A DNA stretch of 64,000 nt from Actinobacillus capsulatus DSM 19761. GTDB lineage: Bacteria > Pseudomonadota > Gammaproteobacteria > Enterobacterales > Pasteurellaceae. Shown here one piece after another: positions 43,402 to 53,070 of this stretch. Position numbers and translations under genes: made by a program. Positions within the stretch are counted from its first letter, which is position 1. Every line of letters starts with the position of its first letter. A model generated the notes under the pieces. That model was not told the DNA's origin. It saw only the letters and a list, made by a program, of their open reading frames with translations, and searched no databases. The DNA lies in NCBI RefSeq assembly GCF_000374285.1, contig NZ_KB893936.1, positions 62,001-126,000 of the forward strand. Reading direction: 5' to 3'.

Positions 43402-44265
43402 TTATTTCCAATAAAATAAGCAAATAATCGCAATAATTGCAATAAATACACCTAAGTAATTAATTTCGTTGATTTTTTCTTTAAATACTAACGCACCAAT
43501 AAATGTCCCTAAACAAATCACACCGAGGTTCATACCGGTAAACACTAAAGTCGGGTCATCTTTCATCACTTGGTGCGCTTTAATGTAGAATAAAATATTA
43601 CAGAAATTCAATACGCCTAACACTAAGCCAACAACCACACTCGGTACGTGCCATTGCGTACGTTTAAGTAGCAAATAAGCAAACATTAAACAGCCAGCAA
43701 ATACAAAGGCGATAAACAATGTTACCGGGAAGGCCGAACCTGATTTGGCAATTTGTTTAAATAGCGTATCAGTCATGCCATAACCTAGCCACACACAAGC
43801 AAGGCTAATAATCGCAATTTTGCCGCCTTTGCCCATACCGTGATGCGTTTTCCAAAGCAAGCAACCAAGTGCCACAAAGGCTAATACCAATGCGATTAAT
43901 TTATTTTGGGTAATTTGTTCATCGAAAATGGTAAACGCCGCCAAAATCGGTAAAAACAGCGAAAGACGTTGTGCCGCATCGGTACGAATAATACCGGCAA
44001 ATTCAAGTGATTTGGCTTGAATCAGGAAAATGGTTGGTAATAAGAAACCTAATGCAAAAAATAGATAAGACGAAGGGTTATTCGCCACAATATCAACCAC
44101 CGTTTGTCCTTTAAAATCCGGATTCAGTAAAAAATAAGTCATCGAAGTCGTGACGATATAGTTCACTGCGATACTTTGATCAATAGCGATTTGCTTTTGA
44201 CGTGCGACTTTAATCAACACACCGACAGAGACGCTACATAAAATAGCGATCACAAGTTCTAACAT
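43402..44265 (-). CDS. EamA/DMT-family transporter
   Basis: The 287-residue protein consists of ten hydrophobic segments in two halves of five, the drug/metabolite transporter layout. The first half holds RTDAAQRLSLFLPILAAFTIFDEQIT and the second GMNLGVICLGTFIGALVFKEKINEINYLGVFIAIIAI, both typical EamA ends with the (F/V)xE motif. The substrate is unknown. AAGGAGAA precedes the start and a strong terminator follows, so it is a single unit. Confidence 0.82.
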   Translation of the reverse strand: MLELVIAILCSVSVGVLIKVARQKQIAIDQSIAVNYIVTTSMTYFLLNPDFKGQTVVDIVANNPSSYLFFALGFLLPTIFLIQAKSLEFAGIIRTDAAQRLSLFLPILAAFTIFDEQITQNKLIALVLAFVALGCLLWKTHHGMGKGGKIAIISLACVWLGYGMTDTLFKQIAKSGSAFPVTLFIAFVFAGCLMFAYLLLKRTQWHVPSVVVGLVLGVLNFCNILFYIKAHQVMKDDPTLVFTGMNLGVICLGTFIGALVFKEKINEINYLGVFIAIIAIICLFYWK

Positions 44266-44327
44266 GGAAATTCTCCTTTATAAATAAAGGTTTGCATTCT
44301 ACAAACTTCCTTATGAGATAGATAGAT

Positions 44328-44373
44328 CAAGCGGTCGGATCTGTGCAAAATTTTGCAAGAATACGACCGCTTG
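44328..44373 (-). terminator. Uptake-sequence terminator after the biotin operon
   Basis: CAAGCGGTCGGAT (44328-44340) pairs with ATACGACCGCTTG (44361-44373) with one mismatch. On the minus strand it lies eight bases after smrB. Confidence 0.7.
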
Positions 44374-44380
44374 TAATAGG

Positions 44381-44923
44381 TTATTTACGTTCGAATAAAC
44401 GTCTTTCCTGGCTTTCGATTTGTTCCACCAAAATTAAAATTGCCGCATCACCGCCCCACTCTCTCGGTGCTTGGTGCAAGGCAATAATTTTAGGATGTTG
44501 CACTAACCAGCGAGGAATTTGATCTTTCAAAGTACGTGTACCGAAACCGGTCATAATGCTGGCGCAATAGACTTGTTCCCTTTCACACGCCAGAATCAAT
44601 GCCGCCAATTCTTTTTTTGCCTGTTCACGGGTTAAACCATGCAAATCTAAAAAAAGTTCCGGCTGAAAATCGCCACGGCGTAATTGCTTTAAAATATACG
44701 GGTCAATATCCGCACGTAAATATTTGATTTTCTCATTTTCTTCTCGTAATAACGGCTCATATTCATCAGAGAAGAAAAATTCGGTATCTTTTTGTTCTTG
44801 TAACTCTCGTAACTCATTAACTTTTTTACGAGGCACAGTTTTCGGTACAAAAGTGTCTTGTTTAATTTTTTTCGTGCCTTTTACCGCTTCTTGGAAAAGT
44901 GCAAAATCTTCGTTATCTAACAT
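44381..44923 (-). CDS. smrB: Ribosome rescue endonuclease SmrB
   Basis: The 180-residue protein has a flexible N-terminal part (DFALFQEAVKGTKKIKQDT, PRKK) and a C-terminal Smr domain with LFLDLHGLTREQAKKEL, IMTGFGTRTLKDQIPRWL and the end block APREWGGDAAILILVE. SmrB (YfcN) cleaves mRNA between collided ribosomes. It overlaps the bioD end by seven bases and may be carried on the biotin transcript, although the two have no known functional tie. Confidence 0.92.
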   Translation of the reverse strand: MLDNEDFALFQEAVKGTKKIKQDTFVPKTVPRKKVNELRELQEQKDTEFFFSDEYEPLLREENEKIKYLRADIDPYILKQLRRGDFQPELFLDLHGLTREQAKKELAALILACEREQVYCASIMTGFGTRTLKDQIPRWLVQHPKIIALHQAPREWGGDAAILILVEQIESQERRLFERK

Positions 44924-45558
44924 GCTTGTTTGTCCATTACTAAAAATTCCGCTTCTGGGAAATTGCGTTCAATATATTCTCTTAAATAGTTTAGCGTACT
45001 TTGCTGAATAATTTCGTCTGTTGGCGGATAACTATTATAGATCAAACTGACTAACGGAATTTGTTTTTGTTGGCACGCCATTAAACTGAGCAAGGTATGA
45101 TTAATCGAACCTAATCTGCCGGAAGTGACTAAAATCAGCGGTAATTGCTGCTCCGCAATATAATCAAGCGTGGTATATCGATTATCATAAGGCACAGCCA
45201 AACCACCCGCTCCCTCTAACAAAACGTAGTCATATTTTTCGGCTAATAATCGGCTGGCTTCGGCAATTTTGTGTGTATCAATCACGATATTTTCCATTTC
45301 CGCCGCTAAATGGGGTGAACAAGGATAGCGAAAAAGATAAGGGCAAGTAACACCCGCCTTGTCCTCTTCCATGAGTGGCAGATTTTGCATCTGACGGTGT
45401 TGCAAAATATCACTGGAAACGCCTTCACAGCCGGTTTGAATCATTTTTTGCGTAATCACCGAGTAACCCTGTTTCATTAAACGTTTAGCATAAAACCCGG
45501 AGGCGACCGTTTTACCAATGTCAGTATCAATGCCCGATACGAAAATGATTTTGCCCAT
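44917..45558 (-). CDS. bioD: Dethiobiotin synthetase
   Basis: The 213-residue ATP-dependent carboxylase closes the ureido ring of dethiobiotin. The P-loop is GIDTDIGKTVASGFYAK (Lys16), a variant of the family GTDTxVGKT. The other blocks are YDYVLLEGAGGLAVPY and VTSGRLGSINHTLLSL. It overlaps bioC by one base and smrB by seven. Length is slightly shorter than E. coli BioD at the C-terminus. Confidence 0.93.
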   Translation of the reverse strand: MGKIIFVSGIDTDIGKTVASGFYAKRLMKQGYSVITQKMIQTGCEGVSSDILQHRQMQNLPLMEEDKAGVTCPYLFRYPCSPHLAAEMENIVIDTHKIAEASRLLAEKYDYVLLEGAGGLAVPYDNRYTTLDYIAEQQLPLILVTSGRLGSINHTLLSLMACQQKQIPLVSLIYNSYPPTDEIIQQSTLNYLREYIERNFPEAEFLVMDKQAC

Positions 45559-46328
45559 TATTTTTTCACTCCCAAAATAAAAATCGGTGCATAAGTCAAA
45601 TAAACGCCTTGTTCACAGCTAAATTGAGCTTGATATTTTACACTAAATTCCATCAGCCTTTTGCGTGTCCACGTTTGCGTACTAATTGCCGTTACCCCTG
45701 TTTTCCGTAGATGTTGCAACACGGCAAGCGGTGAAGCAAAGGTTAAACGAATCTGCTGCTGCGTAATCTGTAACTCGGTAAAGTCTTTACTTAACCAAGA
45801 ATGCCAATCTTCTTGGCTTGAGTAAGTCAGCTTAACACCAGTTAGTTGACGAATTTCCGCTAAATTTTCCGAAGTAAAGCTGTTAAATAGCAAAACACCA
45901 TTTGGCTGTAACAGATTCGCAGCTTGCGAAACAAAAGTTTTAGGTTGTTCAAACCATTGTACCGCAGATGCGGAACTGATCAGATCAAATTGACCTTCAA
46001 AGGCTAAACATTCCGCATCCCCCACCACAAACTCAAAGGAAACAAGCGGTCGATTTTCGCCAATTTTTTGCAAAACGCAATCTTGATAGACATCACTCAG
46101 ATCATTAACCACCAAATGTTCCACTTGATATTCACGCACTAAATGCTGAGTTAAATCGCCCGTGCCGCAACCAATTTCCAACACTCGCCGAAAACATTGC
46201 TTGTTCGTTTGGGCAAGCAAATTTACCAGTTGTCGATTAATCTGTTGTTGAGCGATCGCATGCTCGTCATATTCCATAATATGGGTTGCAAAACGTTGTG
46301 CAATCAATGGTTTATCTAACTTTGCCAT
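45558..46328 (-). CDS. bioC: Malonyl-ACP O-methyltransferase
   Basis: The chosen start MAKLDKPLIAQRF gives 256 residues; an ATG four codons earlier (46340) is also possible. The AdoMet-binding motif is RVLEIGCGTGDLTQHL, followed by LVVNDLSD and LISSASAVQWFEQP. BioC methylates malonyl-ACP so that the fatty acid machinery can build the pimelate moiety. It overlaps the end of bioG by 13 bases and bioD by one base, so translation is coupled. Confidence 0.93.
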   Translation of the reverse strand: MAKLDKPLIAQRFATHIMEYDEHAIAQQQINRQLVNLLAQTNKQCFRRVLEIGCGTGDLTQHLVREYQVEHLVVNDLSDVYQDCVLQKIGENRPLVSFEFVVGDAECLAFEGQFDLISSASAVQWFEQPKTFVSQAANLLQPNGVLLFNSFTSENLAEIRQLTGVKLTYSSQEDWHSWLSKDFTELQITQQQIRLTFASPLAVLQHLRKTGVTAISTQTWTRKRLMEFSVKYQAQFSCEQGVYLTYAPIFILGVKK

Positions 46329-46975
46329 AATTGTAGCCACTCAAAAAAATGTTGCCATAGATAATGTTCGCCTTTAGAAATTTGTGTAATATGCACATTT
46401 TTATCTTGCCAAAAAGCTAGCTGATTTTGTGCCGAAAAAATACGATCTTTCTCGCCAATAATTACATTCGTCCAATGTAGCTTCGGCGTAACAAGATTTG
46501 CTTCGATTGCCGTATTCAACACCTCAAGCTCATGATGAATTTCGATAAGAGAACGCTGTTCGGGTAATGCAAGGTAAGTATTTAATAACTGTTTATCACC
46601 ACAAATTCGGCGTTCAAACTTCAAGCGATTTTCTGTATTTAATGTTTGTAATGTGCCGTTAAATATCTGTAGCGGAATGCCCCATTCATCGTGTTTAGGA
46701 AAAGGCGTACCGTTAATCGCTGTCGCAGAAGCCAAATTAATCTCCGGTAATACATTTTCCGCCACCCAAACGCCCATCGACCACGCCACTAAGCGGACGG
46801 TTTGGTAACGGCTAAAATCAAAAGCAGGAAAGTTTAAATCTTGGTAATCATAACAAATCAATAAGTCATAACCGTTCGGCAACGCTAAATGTGAGACGAC
46901 CGATGCCGGTGTACCCCAACCGGCAAAATAAATAATCAAATTGGCTTGTTGAGTTGAAATTAATTTTGTTTTCAC
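46316..46975 (-). CDS. bioG: Pimeloyl-ACP methyl ester esterase, BioG type (DUF452)
   Basis: The 219-residue alpha/beta hydrolase-like protein shows NLIIYFAGWGTPASVVSHL, the nucleophile serine in VAWSMGVWVAE (about residue 65), NGTPFP, and the histidine of KGEHYLWQHFFEW near the end. These are BioG features; BioH proteins differ in size and carry GxSxG in another context. BioG removes the methyl group placed by BioC once pimeloyl-ACP is made. It lies between bioF and bioC. Confidence 0.92.
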   Translation of the reverse strand: MKTKLISTQQANLIIYFAGWGTPASVVSHLALPNGYDLLICYDYQDLNFPAFDFSRYQTVRLVAWSMGVWVAENVLPEINLASATAINGTPFPKHDEWGIPLQIFNGTLQTLNTENRLKFERRICGDKQLLNTYLALPEQRSLIEIHHELEVLNTAIEANLVTPKLHWTNVIIGEKDRIFSAQNQLAFWQDKNVHITQISKGEHYLWQHFFEWLQLWQS

Positions 46976-46984
46976 TTTTTCTCC

Positions 46985-48148
46985 TTATAAACAAGCAATT
47001 AAGCGATCTAATTCTTCTGTGTTTAAATCAGCGGTTAATGATAGGCGGATACGAGCCGTACCTTTCGGTACTGTCGGCGGGCGAATCGGCAAGCAATAAA
47101 AACCTTGTTGTTGCAATGTTTTGGCTTTTTGCACCGCTTGTTCATTTTCTCCCACGATAAACGGAACAATGCAACTTTGCGTTTGTAACGGATAACTATT
47201 TTTCTGCTGTACCGCTTGTTTTAGTTTCTCACTGAGTTGTGCTAAATGTTGTCGTTTAGATTGAAATTCAGCTAACCGCTCAAATAGAAATGCTGTCCAA
47301 GCTATATTCAGCGGCGGTAATGCCGTTGAAAAAATCAATGGACGTATCGTGTTGATTAAGTAATCTTTAATCACTTGATCGCAAACCAAATAAGCTCCCA
47401 TCGAAGCCAATGCTTTACCGAAAGTACCAACTAACAAATCAATTTCATCGATACAGCCAAACACTTCCGCCATGCCTAAGCCCTGTTCTCCGTATGCCCC
47501 GATTGCGTGCGCTTCATCCACATACAGCATAATGTGACACTGGCTGGCAAAGGCTTTTTTTAATGCCACGAGTTCAGCCAAAGGCGCAATATCGCCGTCC
47601 ATACTAAAAATACTTTCGGTCACAATGATAATTCGCTCAAACTGTGCAGCATATTTACTGAGTAATTGAGTTAAATGTTCGAGGTTATTATGTTGATAGC
47701 GATAAAAAGACACGCCGGCTAAACGGATACCGTCAATCAAACTGGCGTGTACTAACTTATCGGCAAGAATTAGGGTATTTTTATCTACTAACGCGGGCAA
47801 AATACCGATATTGGCATGATAACCACTGTTAAATAACAAAGCCGCTTCTCGCTGAAAACGGTTGGCAATCAGCTGCTCAAACTCTTGGTAAATCGGGAAA
47901 TTACCGGTCAGTAAACGCGAGGAAGATGAGGTAAGCGGAGTAACAAGCGGTTCATTTTCACTGATTTTTTGCAAAAATTGTTTTTGTAAGTGCTGATCTG
48001 AAGCGAGTCCCAAATAATCATTTGAGGAAAAATTCAACATTCTCCGATTATCAGCAATAATCCACTTTCCATCGTGTTGAATTGGCGGCAACGCTCGCTT
48101 TAAACCGGCTTGCGTTAATTCCGCTAACTTTTGTTCGAATACATTCAT
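46985..48148 (-). CDS. bioF: 8-amino-7-oxononanoate synthase
   Basis: The 387-residue PLP enzyme joins pimeloyl-ACP and alanine. Landmarks are [58 protein letters not shown] and the PLP lysine in [14 protein letters not shown]. Length is normal. It follows bioA by 26 bases and precedes bioG by nine. Confidence 0.96.
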   Translation of the reverse strand: MNVFEQKLAELTQAGLKRALPPIQHDGKWIIADNRRMLNFSSNDYLGLASDQHLQKQFLQKISENEPLVTPLTSSSSRLLTGNFPIYQEFEQLIANRFQREAALLFNSGYHANIGILPALVDKNTLILADKLVHASLIDGIRLAGVSFYRYQHNNLEHLTQLLSKYAAQFERIIIVTESIFSMDGDIAPLAELVALKKAFASQCHIMLYVDEAHAIGAYGEQGLGMAEVFGCIDEIDLLVGTFGKALASMGAYLVCDQVIKDYLINTIRPLIFSTALPPLNIAWTAFLFERLAEFQSKRQHLAQLSEKLKQAVQQKNSYPLQTQSCIVPFIVGENEQAVQKAKTLQQQGFYCLPIRPPTVPKGTARIRLSLTADLNTEELDRLIACL

Positions 48149-48174
48149 AAAACCTCCGTGAAATGTATTGCGTT

Positions 48175-49473
48175 TTATTCGTTATAAGCTATTTTTATTA
48201 CTTGCAATAAGGCGGTCGTGAGTTGGGTTAATTCCGCCTGACTAATAATAAACGGTGGCATAATGTAAACCAGTTTGCCGAAAGGGCGGACCCAAATGCC
48301 GTGTTCTACAAATAATTTTTGTAGTGATACCAAATCAACCGGCTGTTGCATTTCTAATACACCGATTGCGCCGAATACTCGTACTTCCGCTACCGATTTA
48401 AATTGTTTTGCCGACGCCAACTCATCCATTAATTGCCGTTCAATACGTTTAATATTGGCTTGCCAATTACTTTCTAATAATAAATTAATCGATTCATAAG
48501 CAATCGCACAGGCAAGCGGATTCGCCATAAATGTCGGGCCGTGCATAAAACATTTTGCTTCTCCTTTGCAAATGACCGTTGCAACTTTTTCTGTCGTGAC
48601 GGTTGCTGATAAAGTCAAATAACCGCCGGTTAGCGCTTTGCCCAAGCAAATAATATCCGGCACCACCTCAGCGTGTTCCAACGCAAATAGTTTGCCGGTA
48701 CGCCCGAAGCCGGTTGCTATTTCATCGAAAATTAACAGAATCCCGAAACGATCACATAATTCTCTCGCTTTTTGTAAATAAACCGGCGAATAGAAATACA
48801 TCCCGCCAGCACCTTGTACAACAGGCTCTAGAATTAATGCTGCAATTTCATCGCCATATTGTTCAAATAAATCTTGCAGTGGCAAAATCGCTTCATCTCG
48901 CCATGCTTCACCAAATTTTACACTTGGTTGCGGCAGAAAATATTGTACAGGTAAACTGGAATTGAATAGACCGTGCATACCGGTAACAGGATCACAAACC
49001 GACATTGCATGCCAAGTATCGCCGTGATAACCGGAACGAATCGTAGCAAATTTAGTGCGTTTTTTAGCACCTTTTTGACCGCTTGCTTGGGCATATTGCA
49101 ATGCCATTTTCATAGCAACTTCAACCGCTACCGAACCGCTATCTGCAAAGAAAATTTTATTCAGCTCAAGCGGTAAAATTTCCAACAATTTTTGCGAAAG
49201 TTTAGCCGCCGGCTCGTGAGTCAAACCACCAAACATGATATGGCTCATTTTGCTTAATTGTTCGGTTGCCGCCTGATTCAAACGAGGATGGTTATAGCCG
49301 TGTAGCGCCGCCCACCATGAAGACATTCCGTCAATCAGTTTACGACCATCTTTTAAGGTGATGATCACGCCGTCCGCTCGTTCTACCGGATAAACGGGAA
49401 TAGGATTGATAATGGAAGAATAAGGATGCCAAATATGCTGTTGGTCTAATTCGATAAGCTGAGTTGTTCTCAT
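48175..49473 (-). CDS. bioA: Adenosylmethionine-8-amino-7-oxononanoate aminotransferase
   Basis: The 432-residue class III aminotransferase converts 8-amino-7-oxononanoate to 7,8-diaminononanoate with SAM as amino donor. Landmarks are [55 protein letters not shown], the PLP lysine in [11 protein letters not shown], and [14 protein letters not shown]. It is the first gene of bioA-F-G-C-D-smrB and divergent from prmB (89-base gap). The biotin synthase gene bioB is not in the window. Confidence 0.97.
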   Translation of the reverse strand: MRTTQLIELDQQHIWHPYSSIINPIPVYPVERADGVIITLKDGRKLIDGMSSWWAALHGYNHPRLNQAATEQLSKMSHIMFGGLTHEPAAKLSQKLLEILPLELNKIFFADSGSVAVEVAMKMALQYAQASGQKGAKKRTKFATIRSGYHGDTWHAMSVCDPVTGMHGLFNSSLPVQYFLPQPSVKFGEAWRDEAILPLQDLFEQYGDEIAALILEPVVQGAGGMYFYSPVYLQKARELCDRFGILLIFDEIATGFGRTGKLFALEHAEVVPDIICLGKALTGGYLTLSATVTTEKVATVICKGEAKCFMHGPTFMANPLACAIAYESINLLLESNWQANIKRIERQLMDELASAKQFKSVAEVRVFGAIGVLEMQQPVDLVSLQKLFVEHGIWVRPFGKLVYIMPPFIISQAELTQLTTALLQVIKIAYNE

Positions 49474-49562
49474 TTTTATTTTCCTTTAATTTTGCGAAAT
49501 TCTAGCGCAAAAAAGTATATCGGTATAGAATAAGCCAATTTTTACTCTTAAAAGGGACGATT

Positions 49563-50507
49563 ATGTTTGAATACAACCTAGAATTATTAGAAGAAATCAT
49601 GGAGTCATCTGCCGCAGATGATTTAAAAACGATTCAAGATATGATGCGTTGGGCATATAGCTATTTCAACGCTTCGGATCTCTACTATGGTCACGGATTG
49701 GATAACCCTTGGGATGAAGCACACCAACTTGTACTAAGTGCATTAAGCTTACCAATTGATGTGCCGGAAGCGATGTATTCCTCTAATCTGACTCGTATTG
49801 AGAAAGAGCGCATTATCGAGATGGTTCAACAGCGCTTAGGTATGCGTAAACCGGTGGCATATTTAACTAATTCTACATGGTTCTGCGGTGCCGAATATTA
49901 TGTAGACGAACGTGTTATTGTGCCTCGCTCACCAATCGGTGAATTAATTCAACAAGGTTTTACCGGCATTTTACGTGCCGAACCAAAACGCATTTTAGAT
50001 ATGTGTACCGGTAGCGGTTGTATTGCAATCGCCTGTGCAAACCGCTTCCCGCATGCTGAAGTTGATGCGGTTGATTTATCGCTTGATGCGTTAGATGTGG
50101 CACAAATTAATATTGAGCGTCATCAAGTTGCACATCGTGTGTTCCCAATCAGCTCAGATTTATTTACTGATATTCCGCAAGATAAATATGATTTGATCGT
50201 GACAAATCCGCCGTATGTTGACCAAGAAGATTTGGACGATATGCCGCAAGAATTCCACCACGAACCGGAATTAGCATTAGGCTCCGGCGTTGACGGTTTA
50301 GACATCACCAAACGCATTCTTGCCGAAGCACCGAATTATCTGGCAGATAATGGTGTATTAGTTTGCGAAGTCGGCAACAGTATGGTGCATTTAATGGAAC
50401 AATTCCCAAGTGTACCATTCCACTGGGTTGAACTCAAAAACGGCGGACTCGGTGTATTTGCCCTCACTCGTGAGGAATTAGTGAAACATCATCATTTATT
50501 CCAATAA
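49563..50507 (+). CDS. prmB: 50S ribosomal protein uL3 glutamine methyltransferase
   Basis: The 314-residue AdoMet-dependent enzyme methylates a glutamine of ribosomal protein L3. The SAM motif [16 protein letters not shown] is at 144-159 and the catalytic NPPY at residues 215-218 of [14 protein letters not shown]. The N-terminal helical domain ([27 protein letters not shown]) is typical of PrmB and distinguishes it from PrmC. AAGGGACG precedes the start. Confidence 0.95.
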   Translation: MFEYNLELLEEIMESSAADDLKTIQDMMRWAYSYFNASDLYYGHGLDNPWDEAHQLVLSALSLPIDVPEAMYSSNLTRIEKERIIEMVQQRLGMRKPVAYLTNSTWFCGAEYYVDERVIVPRSPIGELIQQGFTGILRAEPKRILDMCTGSGCIAIACANRFPHAEVDAVDLSLDALDVAQINIERHQVAHRVFPISSDLFTDIPQDKYDLIVTNPPYVDQEDLDDMPQEFHHEPELALGSGVDGLDITKRILAEAPNYLADNGVLVCEVGNSMVHLMEQFPSVPFHWVELKNGGLGVFALTREELVKHHHLFQ

Positions 50508-50515
50508 ACATAAAA

Positions 50516-50569
50516 AAGCGGTCATATTTCCTCCATTTTTTGCAAAATTTTGAAGAAATATGACCGCTT
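50516..50569 (+). terminator. Uptake-sequence terminator between prmB and greA
   Basis: AAGCGGTCATATTTC (50516-50530) pairs perfectly with GAAATATGACCGCTT (50555-50569). The converging genes prmB and greA can both use it. Confidence 0.8.
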
Positions 50570-50589
50570 AACTTTATACGGAATTCGGA

Positions 50590-51066
50590 TTAAATATATT
50601 CCACACTAATAATGTCGAATTCAACTTTACCACCCGGAGTTACGATACTGACAGAATCGTCTACTTCTTTGCCGACTAAACCGCGAGCAATCGGTGAGTT
50701 TACTGAAATTAAGCCTTCTTTAATACTCGCTTCATCATCGCCCACAATGCGATAAGTCACTTCTTCATCGGTATCCGCATTCACTAGACCGACTGTCGCA
50801 CCGAAAATAACTTTGCCGTTGTTGGCCATTTTGGTGACATCAATAATTTGTGCGTTACCTAATTTACCTTCGATTTCTTGAATACGACCTTCACAGAAAC
50901 CTTGCTGCTCACGTGCCGCATGGTATTCGGCATTCTCTTTCAAATCGCCGTATTCGCGTGCTTCTGCAATCGCGTCAATAATTTGTGGGCGGCGAACATT
51001 TTTTAGAAATTCTAATTCTTCACGAAGCAATTCTGCTCCACGCACCGTCATAGGAATTTGTTTCAT
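50590..51066 (-). CDS. greA: Transcription elongation factor GreA
   Basis: The 158-residue factor has the N-terminal coiled coil with the acidic tip ([23 protein letters not shown]) that reaches the RNA polymerase active site to trigger transcript cleavage, and a C-terminal FKBP-like domain ([33 protein letters not shown]). Length equals that of E. coli GreA. It is divergent from dacB. Confidence 0.97.
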   Translation of the reverse strand: MKQIPMTVRGAELLREELEFLKNVRRPQIIDAIAEAREYGDLKENAEYHAAREQQGFCEGRIQEIEGKLGNAQIIDVTKMANNGKVIFGATVGLVNADTDEEVTYRIVGDDEASIKEGLISVNSPIARGLVGKEVDDSVSIVTPGGKVEFDIISVEYI

Positions 51067-51160
51067 TATTTATCCTTTTATAAAAATTTTAAGGTTTACG
51101 AATATAAGCGAAAGGGCTATTATTCAACGTCTTGTTAAAAATATCAACTCCCGAATTTAT

Positions 51161-52603
51161 ATGCTACTTAAATCCATTGGCAAACTCATGCTAAAACTCT
51201 CTCTAATTAGTTTACTTACCCCAAGTATTAGCTATGCGGAAATCAATACTCAAGAACTTATGGCTTACCTTCCTGCCGGAAGTTCTGCCACTTTTATCGC
51301 TAAAAACCTAGATACAAACCAAATTATTGCACAACACCAAAGCGATACGTTTATGCTGCCTGCTAGCACTCAAAAAGTATTTACCGCTTTAGCGGCTAAA
51401 TTAGCATTACCGCAAGATTTCCGTTTTCAAACTGCGTTGCTTACCAATGGCAAAGTTGAAAATGGCGTAATAAAAGGCGATTTAATCGCTAAATTTAGTG
51501 GAGATCCTGATCTAACAAGCGGTCAACTTTATCAATTAATTAGTGAATTAAAGAAGCAAGGCATTACTAAAGTTGATGGCAATTTGATCTTGGATACCGC
51601 TGTGTTTGCTAGTCATGATAAAGCCGCCGGTTGGATTTGGAATGATTTAACCATGTGCTTTAGTGCACCACCGGCAGCCGTCAATGTCGATAATAACTGC
51701 TTTTACGTCACCTTAGATGCAAACCAAACAGTTGGAGAGTTTGCTAAAGTAAATGTCCCTGCCGCCTACCCTGTTCAGGTATTTAGCTCGGCTTACATTG
51801 TCGAAAAAGCCCAAGCACCATATTGCCAATTAGATGTGGTGGTAAATGATAACAACCGTTACCAAGTAAAAGGCTGTACGGCTCGCCAAGCAGAGCCTTT
51901 CGGGCTCAGTTTTTCGGTACAAGATCCAGCAAGTTACGGCGCCAATCTAATCAAAGCTAATTTGCAACGTCTTGGGATTGCCTTTGAAGGGAAAATTCAA
52001 GAACCACTCAATGCGCAAAACGGTACCTTATTAGCCGAGCATTGGTCTGCACCGTTACCGGAACTTCTGAAAAAAATGATGAAGAAATCCGATAACCAAA
52101 TTGCGGACAGCTTATTTAGAACTATTGCCAATCAGCAGCATAATCGTCCGGCATCGTTTCCGCTGGCAAGCCATGTGGTTCGAAATTTGTTAAAAAGCAA
52201 AGCAGGAATAAAATTCGATAACAGTGTGGTTGTAGATGGTTCAGGTTTATCTCGCCATAATCAAGTTAGTGCGGCAACCATGTTACAAGCATTGGAATAT
52301 ATTGCGAAAAATGAGCCACAGTTACAGTTATTCGAAACGTTTCCGATTGCAGGTGTAGACGGCACCATTTCCGGCAGAGGCTCTATTGCTGCCGAACCGC
52401 TGGCGAAAAATCTGATTGCTAAAACAGGCTCTCTGAAAGGTGTGTATAATCTGGCGGGCTTTATGAAAAACGCTCGAGGCGAACGTATCGCTTTTGTACA
52501 ATTTGTGAACGGTTATTCGACCGGTGAACTCGAAAGTAAAACTAAACGTGCGCCGTTAAGCAATTTTGAACATAAATTTTATATGGCACTCTATAACGAA
52601 TAA
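51161..52603 (+). CDS. dacB: D-alanyl-D-alanine carboxypeptidase/endopeptidase, PBP4
   Basis: The 480-residue precursor has a signal peptide ending near ISYAEINT (residue 26 from the first ATG; an ATG at 51188 would give a more usual length signal). Penicillin-binding motifs are SxxK at Ser69 (PASTQKVFTAL), SxN in KKSDNQIADSLF and KTG in IAKTGSLKGVYNL. The long insert between SxxK and SxN fits class C low-mass PBP4. It trims periplasmic peptidoglycan cross-links. It is divergent from greA. Confidence 0.95.
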   Translation: MLLKSIGKLMLKLSLISLLTPSISYAEINTQELMAYLPAGSSATFIAKNLDTNQIIAQHQSDTFMLPASTQKVFTALAAKLALPQDFRFQTALLTNGKVENGVIKGDLIAKFSGDPDLTSGQLYQLISELKKQGITKVDGNLILDTAVFASHDKAAGWIWNDLTMCFSAPPAAVNVDNNCFYVTLDANQTVGEFAKVNVPAAYPVQVFSSAYIVEKAQAPYCQLDVVVNDNNRYQVKGCTARQAEPFGLSFSVQDPASYGANLIKANLQRLGIAFEGKIQEPLNAQNGTLLAEHWSAPLPELLKKMMKKSDNQIADSLFRTIANQQHNRPASFPLASHVVRNLLKSKAGIKFDNSVVVDGSGLSRHNQVSAATMLQALEYIAKNEPQLQLFETFPIAGVDGTISGRGSIAAEPLAKNLIAKTGSLKGVYNLAGFMKNARGERIAFVQFVNGYSTGELESKTKRAPLSNFEHKFYMALYNE

Positions 52604-52607
52604 TGAC

Positions 52608-52636
52608 AAAAGGCACTCCTGATGAGTGCCTTTTAC
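52608..52636 (+). terminator. Bidirectional terminator between dacB and the acetyltransferase gene
   Basis: AAAAGGCACTC (52608-52618) pairs with GAGTGCCTTTT (52624-52634). The stem is perfect with T runs on both strands, and the genes converge. Confidence 0.9.
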
Positions 52637-52906
52637 TTAAGCAATTAAATCCTGATGACTTCTCTGCATTCTCACTGCAATATAACTACAACTCGGCTTA
52701 ATTTTTAGCACTTTTTCTTGAGCAAATATAATCAATGCGGCATAAAGCTCGCCGGCAATTCCCTTTCCTTGAAAGGCCTCAGCCACTTTGGTGGCATAAG
52801 CGTCAATCACATTATCTTTAATATAACGATAACGTAATTTTCCGGCTTTGATTCCCTCTTCAGTTAGATAGCTAAACTCAAAATTGTCTAAATCATGTTT
52901 AATCAT
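52637..52906 (-). CDS. Small GNAT-like acetyltransferase (NATD1/YidJ type)
   Basis: From MIKHDLDNFEFSY (preceded by GGAGGAG) the protein has 89 residues. The reduced GNAT fold shows AGKLRYRYIKDNVIDAYATKVAEAFQGKGIAGELYAALIIFAQEKVLKIKPSCSYI, with QGKGIAG as the acetyl-CoA loop and a cysteine near the end as in NATD1 proteins. The substrate is unknown. The frame continues upstream to 53011 but that part lies in the purH regulatory region and has no ribosome-binding site. Confidence 0.82.
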   Translation of the reverse strand: MIKHDLDNFEFSYLTEEGIKAGKLRYRYIKDNVIDAYATKVAEAFQGKGIAGELYAALIIFAQEKVLKIKPSCSYIAVRMQRSHQDLIA

Positions 52907-53005
52907 AACTCCTCCTATATTTTTGCATTCTACGCTTCTTTCTATTTCCTTCAAGCGGTCATTTTTACAAAAAACTTTGCAAATTCGACCGCTTGCTAAT
53001 GAAAA

Positions 53006-53021
53006 AAGCAAACGTTTGCGT
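53006..53021 (+). promoter_or_regulatory. PurR operator before purH
   Basis: AAGCAAACGTTTGCGT matches the ideal PurR palindrome ACGCAAACGTTTGCGT at 15 of 16 positions. It overlaps the presumed promoter (TTATAC at 53021-53026) about 50 bases before purH. PurR with hypoxanthine or guanine would repress purH here as in enterobacteria. Confidence 0.85.
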
Positions 53022-53070
53022 TATACTAAAGAAGTATTTATTTAACATTCATTTTAAGGAACTTATAAAA

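Noticed and set aside
52907-53070. Longer starts for the acetyltransferase-like protein and for PurH
   Set aside because: Both extensions run through the shared regulatory region with the PurR box, and the inner starts have good ribosome-binding sites.
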